A stretch of DNA of 64,000 bases, from NCBI GenBank assembly GCA_963678465.1, contig OY782858.1, positions 1,116,001-1,180,000 of the forward strand, written 5' to 3'. A model generated the notes under the pieces. It saw nothing but the letters and a program-made list of their open reading frames with translations. It had not been told where the DNA came from and made no database searches. Positions 56,813-64,000 of this stretch are shown one piece after another (position 1 is the stretch's first letter; each line of letters starts with the position of its first letter). This DNA is from Paludibacter sp963678465. GTDB lineage: Bacteria > Bacteroidota > Bacteroidia > Bacteroidales > Paludibacteraceae. The translations under genes were made by a program, and so were the position numbers.

Positions 56813-58405
56813 CTACTTGTAAATCTTTATATCCGAAAACCTGACTAGCCCGGAGTTACTGAAAATCATCCATGGGTTTTGCTCCATTGTAGAAATGTGA
56901 TTTGTAAAAGCCACATTGCCATTTACATACATTACGCACACTTGTTTCTCGATAATAATTTTCACATCAAATTGTTTGTTGTTGCTAACAATCAGTGGAG
57001 CGAAGTTTAGTTCCTTGTTGTTTTGATACATGAAAAGTGCCGGGCAATTATACTGATTGTTGCTCGTCATGTCAAATATGAGTTTGTAACTATCTTCCTG
57101 ATCTTCGTAAGCGCCAAACCCGATTCCAAATCCCTTTTCGGCTTCTGAAGCATCAATTTTCATTTCAATTTTCAACGAAGACGTGTTGCGATTAAAAACC
57201 ACTTCGCTATTAGTCGATAAAGCGAAAGTGTTGTTGCTTATTACAACTGAACCTTTTTGTTTGATGTCTTTGAAAAGAACAGGAGTCGCAAATTTTGCAT
57301 TTACTGCATCCGGAATGGCAGGATATAATTTTCCACCGGGTTGTTGTATCAGTTTATGTGTAATCAGGTTTCCGCCCCATGTCAGTTCATTAATATTGGA
57401 TTGTTTGTCCTGGCCTGTCGATGCCCAGCCACTCAGGTATCTGTGCTGACCATCGAAAGAAGTTTTGGCTGCGTAAAGCCAAAGGCCGTCGAAGGTTTCG
57501 TGTTGGCCATTCTCGTCACGGCAAATTTCCCAAGGTCCGTCCGGACTGTTGGCAATACGATAAAATGTTTTGCGATGATTGTCTCTGTTTATTCTTGAGA
57601 AAATCAAATACCATTTATTTCCTAACTTAAATACTTCCGGACATTCGGGCAGGTCGGTGTCGGTAGCAAATTCATATAATTTGGGATTGTTGTTGTCGAC
57701 AGCTTTGTAAAGGCTTTGTATTTCTTCCCAGTTGTTCAGGTCGTCCGATTGATATCGAACAAGTACTGCGCGGTTATCGGTAGTTTGTCCGGCAACAAGC
57801 ATCACGTATTTGTTACGTGTATCGTCCCAATAAACATCAGGATCGCGAAATTCGGAGGTTTTACAAAATGCAGGTGGTTGAATTTTAAAAGATTGTTTTT
57901 TATACCATTCGCCCCCTGACAAATCGTTGGCAAGAGTTGCTTTTGAAACAGTGGATGGTGATGTAAATACGGTATAAAAGAAATGATAGTTGTTATCTTT
58001 CTTCATCACATCGCCTGTGCCCATGTTTATATCCCATTCGCCTGCTTTACCTGTGAGTACCTGAGGGCTTGGAGTGTTGAGTGGCACAAATTTAGCAAAA
58101 TCTTTTGTTTTGGTTACATAGATTCCACCACCGGGGTATCCCGAAAATCTTCCTAAAAGGAAATAGATGTAGAATGTTTGGTCGGCTTCATTGTAATACG
58201 GCATAGGATCGCCCGTCACTGCATTGGCCGGTTTGTAAAATGTTTCGTAAACGGTTTTGATAGCTTCGGCCTCAGTTGCTGTTGTTTTTTTTGTCAATGT
58301 CTCATCAATTGTCGGATCATTATTACCCGGATCGGGCTCAACGGGAGTGCAACAAGCCGATATCAACGGGAATGATAATATGAAAAGGAAACCTGGTATT
58401 TTCAT
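56813..58405 (-). CDS. Divergent GH32-like fructan-active lipoprotein
   Basis: This 530-residue protein has a lipobox ISAC (Cys17) and a Thr/Pro-rich linker. Its propeller has DPMPYYNEADQTFYIYFL (about 65-82), EFRDPDVYWDD (about 183-193) and LPECPEVFKLGNKWY (about 253-267), matching the three GH32 catalytic sites in diverged form. A C-terminal beta-sandwich (about 385-530) resembles the DUF4975 type. The Asp-Pro-Met-Pro opening differs from the usual NDPNG, so specificity could be a levan or inulin variant, perhaps fructotransferase-like. It is the first enzyme gene after the susCD-SGBP block. Confidence 0.8.
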   Translation of the reverse strand: MKIPGFLFILSFPLISACCTPVEPDPGNNDPTIDETLTKKTTATEAEAIKTVYETFYKPANAVTGDPMPYYNEADQTFYIYFLLGRFSGYPGGGIYVTKTKDFAKFVPLNTPSPQVLTGKAGEWDINMGTGDVMKKDNNYHFFYTVFTSPSTVSKATLANDLSGGEWYKKQSFKIQPPAFCKTSEFRDPDVYWDDTRNKYVMLVAGQTTDNRAVLVRYQSDDLNNWEEIQSLYKAVDNNNPKLYEFATDTDLPECPEVFKLGNKWYLIFSRINRDNHRKTFYRIANSPDGPWEICRDENGQHETFDGLWLYAAKTSFDGQHRYLSGWASTGQDKQSNINELTWGGNLITHKLIQQPGGKLYPAIPDAVNAKFATPVLFKDIKQKGSVVISNNTFALSTNSEVVFNRNTSSLKIEMKIDASEAEKGFGIGFGAYEDQEDSYKLIFDMTSNNQYNCPALFMYQNNKELNFAPLIVSNNKQFDVKIIIEKQVCVMYVNGNVAFTNHISTMEQNPWMIFSNSGLVRFSDIKIYK

Positions 58406-58480
58406 CTGTTTTTTTATTTAATCCTGCATCCGCATAAGGGCGAAAAAGAGAGAAATTTGTAACTGAAAAATAGACTAAAT

Positions 58481-58515
58481 ATACACTACCAGATGTTTAG
58501 TCTCTGGTAGTGTAT
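58481..58515 (-). terminator. Hairpin after the glycan-binding protein gene
   Basis: A 13-bp perfect stem ATACACTACCAGA/TCTGGTAGTGTAT with a 9-nt loop lies 9 bp past the stop at 58524. The T run is on the plus-strand side, so minus-strand termination would be imperfect. Confidence 0.55.
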
Positions 58516-58523
58516 TTTTCAAT

Positions 58524-59630
58524 TTACTCTTTAGGGAGTGCAATTAGCTCATCCCAATAAATTCGGTGAGTTGAAAAAGCAACAGGTTGTCCTGCATCAT
58601 GGCAGTGAGGAGCTACCAATATGTTGTTGATGACAGCCGTTCTGTTTTCCGGTATTTTGAAAGTTAGTTTTTGCCATTTGCCTAAATTATCTTCCGAATA
58701 CCACACCTTTAGCCAGTCTTTGTTTTGTTCCCCATCGGATTGGATTTCAAGCTGCACATCGCCGGCTACATTTTTAAGCACCATAATACTAAAACGATCG
58801 TATTCAGCAGGATTAATGTTCACTTTGTAGCTGTTCCACAACGCACCACCCGACCATGGTTTTCCACCTGCATCTGTATCATTACCTGCCCGCATTATTG
58901 AAGCACAAAACGGAGTAGTGTTTATGCCATCGGTCAATGGATTGGCATAAGGACTTTCGACTGTAGCAGCAATATTGGCCCAAACCGGTTTTACATCCTC
59001 GCCATTGAAAATAACCAGGCCAGGAATTGAACCATGCTGAACTGTCACAGTGTAACTAAACTGATAACCTTGATAATTCAATGTGTACAGTACAGGATTA
59101 GTAAAGTCAACTGCTGCGCCTGAAACAGGGCTTATCGTTGCACCGGCTGTGTATTCAAATACAGGAGTAATTGCCTTCAGGTCGGTAGCCACCGGAACAT
59201 ACACAGTTATTGTTCTGTTTGCTTCATTGATATCACCTACGGCATCTCCTACCTTGAACAGGGTAATTTTTGCTTTGATTTCTTCCACAATAACTTTGTA
59301 AGAGTTGTACACATTTTTATTATAAACTCTATATTCAACAGGAGTTGTGGAGGATGAGCTGAAGTCCATTGATGTTCCGGATGCAGGTGTAACAGTAGCT
59401 CCATCTGAAATGGATATACTGGGACTTAAATTGGTCAAATTTGTACCCGGTGGCATGAACAGTTTAATGGTTTGTTTTGCTGTGTCAAGGGTTCCTTCTA
59501 CTCCATTGATTGTGTAGGATAGAATTTCAACATCAGCATTTAAATCAACTGTATCGCGTTCTGTGTCTGTGCATGCTGTAAAATTGAATGCCATCAATAA
59601 TACAGCTAAAATATAATTTATTTTTTTCAT
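58524..59630 (-). CDS. Surface glycan-binding protein of the levan PUL (BT1761-like)
   Basis: It has 368 residues from the ATG at 59630 (MKKINYILAVLLMAFNFTAC), with Cys20 as the lipidation site; a start at 59648 would overlap susD. Two tandem DUF5018-like Ig domains (about 32-115 and 116-200, each with an SPSISISDGATVTPASG-type motif) precede a C-terminal beta-sandwich (about 205-368, GLVIFNGEDVKPVW). The place beside susCD in a levan locus matches BT1761, a levan-binding protein. It has no catalytic motif. Confidence 0.8.
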   Translation of the reverse strand: MKKINYILAVLLMAFNFTACTDTERDTVDLNADVEILSYTINGVEGTLDTAKQTIKLFMPPGTNLTNLSPSISISDGATVTPASGTSMDFSSSSTTPVEYRVYNKNVYNSYKVIVEEIKAKITLFKVGDAVGDINEANRTITVYVPVATDLKAITPVFEYTAGATISPVSGAAVDFTNPVLYTLNYQGYQFSYTVTVQHGSIPGLVIFNGEDVKPVWANIAATVESPYANPLTDGINTTPFCASIMRAGNDTDAGGKPWSGGALWNSYKVNINPAEYDRFSIMVLKNVAGDVQLEIQSDGEQNKDWLKVWYSEDNLGKWQKLTFKIPENRTAVINNILVAPHCHDAGQPVAFSTHRIYWDELIALPKE

Positions 59631-59644
59631 AATACTACTGATTT

Positions 59645-61324
59645 TCAATATCCAACATTTTGTTTGTATAAATATTTGCTAAACTTGATTTGTTGCTCAG
59701 GTATAGGCAAGTATTCGTGTTTGTTCTTTGTGAAGTTAGCACCTGAATAATATGTACGTCGACTTTGTTCTACATTATAGTACTCATCCATTACCTGCTC
59801 GGTCACACCCCAGCGTACCAAATCAAAGAATCTACCACCTTCCATGGCAAGTTCAAGTCGGCGTTCCCAGCGTAAGGCTTGTCTTGCAAAGTCTTCATTC
59901 CAGTTGCAGTTTACACCGTTTTGATAAAGCTTGATGTCAACAAAACCATTGGCATACTGTATCATTTCAGTGCTGTTTTTTGCTCTGTTACGTATAGAGT
60001 TTATTATAGGTAAAGCTTCAGCAGCACGATGCAGTTCTATCAATGCTTCGGCTTTCATAAGTAATAAATCGGCATATCGGATCACAATTCTGTTCTTTGT
60101 ATTGGCATAAAACGGAACCATGGGAACAAAGCAATCGCAGGTAGGATCTACATTTTCTTTTAACGAAGCATAAACTCCGTATGTGCCCGGATTTCTGTTC
60201 CAATCCACATCATAAATTAATGACTCATTATATTTGTATGCAAAACCCGGGATGGCTACAGTATGAAAAAGTCGGGGATCATTCTGTGCCGAATAACCAT
60301 TATTGTTGGTATTGTAATTTTCAAAAGCAGGTAGCCCGTTTTGTGTTTTGAATGCATTCACGAGCGTTTGCGAAGGTTTTAAAAAATCGCAACAACCCAC
60401 TTTCATAGGAACTGAAAGTAAGTCACCAAGGTTAACACGTCCGAATTTTGTTCCATCTTCGCTTGAATACTGTACTGCAAATATCGACTCAGCACCGTTT
60501 TCGTAACTGCCCGGCAAAAAGTTATACGCAAAATCGTTTTCAAGTCTGTACTGCGATGCAATCACCATATCGGCATAGGTCGACACATTGTTCAGATCGG
60601 CTGCATTTATCGAAGTCACTTCATTTGATTCACTATTTTCCTGTCTGTAGGCTTTGTACAAATATGTTTTGGCAAGATATGCTGCCGCTGCATACTTATC
60701 GGCACGCCCTCTGTCCATTTGTCTTGCGGGCAAATAATCTACGCCGTATTTAAAATCATCAGCAATTTTTTGCCAAAGTTCGTCATTTGTCAGTGCAACG
60801 TTTGAAATTTTCCCGTAATCAGCCACAGGAACGTTTTCGTCGATATAAGGAATGTTTTTAAATAGTATTTTGAGCAAAAAATAGAAGTGGCCTCTCAGAA
60901 ATCGTGCTTCGGCTATTTTAGCTTCTTTGTTCGTGAGATTTTCTGCTGCATTGATTGCTTTTATTGCCGAATTTGCACGTGAGATAGATACATAGCATTG
61001 ATACCAAAGCGCATCCACTTCACCAAATTCGGTAGAGATATTATTCGATATTTCTAAAAAGTGGAAAGTAGAAATGTCCTGTTCGCCCGAACCACCTTTG
61101 TATGCATCGTCGGAGCGTACAGTACCATATGGCCACAAGCTGAGTGGTTTGTCATAATGGTCGTTTCCTAATGCCGAGTATGCTGCTGTCAGCGCATCCT
61201 CGTAAGCTGTTTGTACGTTTTCTGTGGTCAGAATTCCTGTTGGTTCTTCATTCAGAAAATCTGTACATGCCGAAAAGCAAATTGTTAGCAGGCCAATCAG
61301 ACCTGTATTGAAGTATTTTGTCAT
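59645..61324 (-). CDS. SusD/RagB-family glycan-binding lipoprotein (levan PUL)
   Basis: This 559-residue protein has a lipobox FSAC (Cys20). The SusD core has ARFLRGHFYFLLKILFKNIPY (about 140-160), RYADLLLMKAEALIELHRA (about 426-444) and the C-terminal RRLELAMEGGRFFDLVRWG. It captures levan oligosaccharides for SusC. It starts 13 bp after susC and corresponds to BT1762. Confidence 0.93.
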   Translation of the reverse strand: MTKYFNTGLIGLLTICFSACTDFLNEEPTGILTTENVQTAYEDALTAAYSALGNDHYDKPLSLWPYGTVRSDDAYKGGSGEQDISTFHFLEISNNISTEFGEVDALWYQCYVSISRANSAIKAINAAENLTNKEAKIAEARFLRGHFYFLLKILFKNIPYIDENVPVADYGKISNVALTNDELWQKIADDFKYGVDYLPARQMDRGRADKYAAAAYLAKTYLYKAYRQENSESNEVTSINAADLNNVSTYADMVIASQYRLENDFAYNFLPGSYENGAESIFAVQYSSEDGTKFGRVNLGDLLSVPMKVGCCDFLKPSQTLVNAFKTQNGLPAFENYNTNNNGYSAQNDPRLFHTVAIPGFAYKYNESLIYDVDWNRNPGTYGVYASLKENVDPTCDCFVPMVPFYANTKNRIVIRYADLLLMKAEALIELHRAAEALPIINSIRNRAKNSTEMIQYANGFVDIKLYQNGVNCNWNEDFARQALRWERRLELAMEGGRFFDLVRWGVTEQVMDEYYNVEQSRRTYYSGANFTKNKHEYLPIPEQQIKFSKYLYKQNVGY

Positions 61325-61337
61325 CTTTGTTGATTTT

Positions 61338-64000
61338 TTAAAAAGTTAGATTTAATCCAATTGTACTTATCATCGGGATAGGATATCCGAATCCGGGACT
61401 TTCGGGGTCTACACCGGTAAATTTAGCTGAATGGATAGTGAACAAATTCTGTCCACTGATGTAGAACCGGAGTTTTTCGATCTTTATTTTCGATAAAGCT
61501 GATTTTGGCAATGTATAGCCTAGTTGAACATTTCTGACTTTCAGATACGAGCCATCTTCCACATAATAAGTCGAAAAGCGACCTTCGTTGTTCGAGTTGG
61601 TGTTTTGTAGCATCGGTATATCCGAATCAGGATTAGTCACAGGATGAAATGCATCGAGCACGCGTCTTCCTTTGTTTGAGTTCACATCATCCACACTCCA
61701 AAAATCCGTTTGATATTTCACAGTGTTTACAATATCAACTCCTTGTACTCCCTGAAAGAACATACTCATGTCAAAATTCTTGTATTCCAGATTAATATTC
61801 AACCCGTAAGAGAAATCAGGAAATGGATTTCCAATCCAGGTCTGATCCATGGCGTTAATTTCAGTTTTACCATCTTCTTCATACACATTTTTGTATCGGA
61901 TTCGACCGACAGCTTTACCGTCCTGACCAACGTGATTATCCACTTCGTCTTGCGTTCTGAAAATACCATCGGCTACATATCCATAGAACGATCCGATAGG
62001 ACGACCCAGAATATTGTCACCTTCGCGTCCGCCATACGAGTTCTGTACATCTTCGGGCAGATAGGTAACTTTGTTTCTGAAGCCTGAAATATTGGCTGTA
62101 ATATCATATTTCAAACCAAAGCTTGTAGCGTTTCTGTAACCAAGTAACACTTCAAAACCTTTGTTTTCCATTGATGCTCCATTGCTCCAGCGATCGCCTC
62201 CTTCACCTACTACGGCCAGGTAAGCCGGACGAATCAGAATGTCTTTGGTTGATTTTATATAGTATTCGGCCGAACCATAAAGTTTGTTATCGAAAAACGC
62301 ATAATCAACACCAATATTTGTCTGAGTTGTGGTTTCCCATTTCAGGTCATCATTGCCCGATTGTATTTTGCGGAATCCGGCAGGCAATGAGCCCGAGCCA
62401 TTTCCCGTAATGTCATATGCTGTACCATTTACAATACTCCAGGTGGGGTCGGCAACTCCATAATCGGGAACAAAAATTGTATAGGTAGCATAATTGTCAA
62501 TTTCCTGATTACCGGTTTGTCCCCATCCTGCACGTAGTTTCAAATCGGAAACTATGGCTTTGGTACTTTCCATAAAATCTTCCTGTGATATTCTCCAACC
62601 CAACGAAACAGCCGGAAACGTTCCGAAACGGTTGTTCTTACCAAAACGTGATGAACCATCGTGACGAATTGTAGCCGATGCAAGGTACTTATCAGCGTAC
62701 ACATAATTCGCTTTTCCGAAATATGAAAGCAACGAATATCCGGTTTCACCACCGCCCACCTGCGCTTTGCCTGTACTTACACCAGGCCACATGTATTCCG
62801 GAGTTTCAACAGTAAATGCATTTTCGCCCGAAGTGTAAGCATTGAAACTTATATCGGATTGACGAAACATTTCCATACCCGCCAGCACATCAAAGCTGTG
62901 TTTATCTATGCTTTTTTTGTACGCAGCGGTATTTGTCCAGTTCCATTTCATGGAATGAGATTGTTCCAGATTTACACCACTGATCGTATTGCTTAAAAAG
63001 CCCGATTGATATGTACGCTGCATATATCTTTTAAAGAAATTGCCGTAGTCAATACCCATGCTTGTTCTGAAATGTAAATCTTTCACGGGTTCCAGATCGG
63101 CAAAAGCATTTCCGAAAGTACGCCAGTATCGGTAAGGATTGTCTTTATTGTAAGTGATCAGTCGAACAGGATTCTGTCGGTCGTTCATTCCTTTCGAGGG
63201 GCCACCCCAGCCTACTCCGTCAATTGTATGAACAGGCACCATAGGAAGAGCTTTCAGTGATAAATCGAGCACATCTCCCGGCGACTGAACTTCAGAAGTC
63301 CGGTTAAGTGTAAAGTTTTCGCCAATAGTAAGCAAGCCATTCAGCAATTTATAATCACTGTTTACACGTGCCGAAATGCGATCAAATTTCGAGAATTTAA
63401 TTGTTCCTTCGTTTTCAAAATAGCCAAGCGAAAAGAAATATTTTCCTTTTTCAGTTCCATTACTTGCCGATAAATTATACGATTGTATTATTCCTGTCCG
63501 GGATACTTCATCGAACCAATCGGTATCGCTGGAATGCATTGTTTTTTTAGCATCCAGATACTTGGGTAAAAACAAATTGGTTAATATTGGTGTAGCACTT
63601 TCGGCATCATAGTTCCAGTCGAAACGATAACCGATATTATTGTTGTTGGGATCGCTACCACTGTTTATTGCAGCTTGCCACATAGCTTGTCCATATTCTT
63701 TAGAATTTAAAACATCTAAATGGTTGTTGTATGTGGTAGCAGTCACATAAGAATCAAAATCAACACGCATTTTTCCTGTTTTTCCCTGTTTGGTAGTAAT
63801 GATAATTACACCGTTACCAGCTCTCGATCCATAAATACTTGCCGCAGCAGCATCTTTTAAAACCTGAATACTTTCTATGTCATTGGAATTGAGTTCGTGC
63901 ATTCCGCCTTTAGTAGGCACACCATCAATGATAAGAAGAGGGTCATTGTTGTTAAGTGTACCTATTCCCCTGATACGAATGCTTGCTGAACCGCTAGGAT
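61338..64000 (-). CDS. SusC/RagA TonB-dependent transporter (levan PUL), partial
   Basis: The frame stays open to the window edge. The part upstream of the internal Met at 63920 reads PSGSASIRIRGIGTLNNNDP and then LLIIDGVPT, the standard SusC plug, so the true start lies outside the window. The visible 887 codons cover most of the plug (AASIYGSRAGNGVIIITT) and the barrel to the C-terminal TIGLNLTF. It is the BT1763 counterpart. Confidence 0.93.
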   Translation of the reverse strand, partial: PSGSASIRIRGIGTLNNNDPLLIIDGVPTKGGMHELNSNDIESIQVLKDAAAASIYGSRAGNGVIIITTKQGKTGKMRVDFDSYVTATTYNNHLDVLNSKEYGQAMWQAAINSGSDPNNNNIGYRFDWNYDAESATPILTNLFLPKYLDAKKTMHSSDTDWFDEVSRTGIIQSYNLSASNGTEKGKYFFSLGYFENEGTIKFSKFDRISARVNSDYKLLNGLLTIGENFTLNRTSEVQSPGDVLDLSLKALPMVPVHTIDGVGWGGPSKGMNDRQNPVRLITYNKDNPYRYWRTFGNAFADLEPVKDLHFRTSMGIDYGNFFKRYMQRTYQSGFLSNTISGVNLEQSHSMKWNWTNTAAYKKSIDKHSFDVLAGMEMFRQSDISFNAYTSGENAFTVETPEYMWPGVSTGKAQVGGGETGYSLLSYFGKANYVYADKYLASATIRHDGSSRFGKNNRFGTFPAVSLGWRISQEDFMESTKAIVSDLKLRAGWGQTGNQEIDNYATYTIFVPDYGVADPTWSIVNGTAYDITGNGSGSLPAGFRKIQSGNDDLKWETTTQTNIGVDYAFFDNKLYGSAEYYIKSTKDILIRPAYLAVVGEGGDRWSNGASMENKGFEVLLGYRNATSFGLKYDITANISGFRNKVTYLPEDVQNSYGGREGDNILGRPIGSFYGYVADGIFRTQDEVDNHVGQDGKAVGRIRYKNVYEEDGKTEINAMDQTWIGNPFPDFSYGLNINLEYKNFDMSMFFQGVQGVDIVNTVKYQTDFWSVDDVNSNKGRRVLDAFHPVTNPDSDIPMLQNTNSNNEGRFSTYYVEDGSYLKVRNVQLGYTLPKSALSKIKIEKLRFYISGQNLFTIHSAKFTGVDPESPGFGYPIPMISTIGLNLTF

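Overview
This window looks like the chromosome of a Bacteroidota bacterium, probably order Bacteroidales. It is AT-rich and carries three SusC/SusD-type polysaccharide utilisation loci (PULs), hybrid two-component and SusR-like regulators, ECF sigma/FecR pairs and type IX secretion sorting domains. The PUL content and the repeat style would fit a Paludibacter-like fermenter, but I cannot fix the genus. Nearly every gene is on the minus strand.

Region 1 (1-11.9 kb) is accessory and defence-like. It holds a HipBA toxin-antitoxin pair with paired palindromic operators, a DUF6266 protein, and a two-gene operon made of a C-terminal HTH protein followed by a long prokaryotic Argonaute whose PIWI catalytic motifs are replaced. 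Next come a DUF3307 membrane protein with SatD (SatD looks to me like a cyclase/GGDEF-type palm plus HTH), a RhuM-family gene broken by a stop and a frameshift, and a SWIM zinc-finger protein that overlaps it. Wordy G/T-rich repeats lie on both sides of the Argonaute-SatD block in opposite orientation. The leader and start of the Argonaute partner gene recur 2.2 kb upstream as a 75-bp near-identical repeat followed by a decayed coding start. This Argonaute/HTH operon is the best candidate for an undescribed system.

Region 2 (11.9-26.2 kb) begins with a full-length IS5/IS1182-like insertion sequence. It is followed by an alpha-glucan PUL read as sigma factor, FecR anti-sigma, STN-bearing SusC, SusD, GH13, GH65. 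Beyond it lie the 3' end of rplT (ribosomal protein L20), cut off at its 5' side, and a truncated IS copy joined to it.

Region 3 (26.2-47.5 kb) is a dextran/alpha-1,6-glucan PUL: SusR-like regulator, SusC, SusD, SusE, GH66 dextranase, GH31, a SusE/F-like protein with a T9SS tail, a GH31-SusE-T9SS fusion, a glycosidase tail fragment and a secreted six-hairpin glycosidase. It ends at a second truncated IS copy fused in frame to a Bro-N domain. The two truncated IS copies face the PUL with intact inner ends and missing outer ends, as in an eroded composite transposon.

Region 4 (47.5-64 kb) has another patch of wordy repeats and then a levan/fructan PUL with the gene order of the Bacteroides thetaiotaomicron BT1754-BT1763 locus: fructose-sensing hybrid two-component system, fructokinase, sugar porter, GH32, a frameshifted GH32, a divergent GH32 lipoprotein, a surface glycan-binding protein, SusD and a SusC that runs off the window. 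In each PUL, surface proteins capture and cut the polysaccharide, SusCD imports oligosaccharides, periplasmic glycosidases finish the digestion and the dedicated sensor induces the operon.
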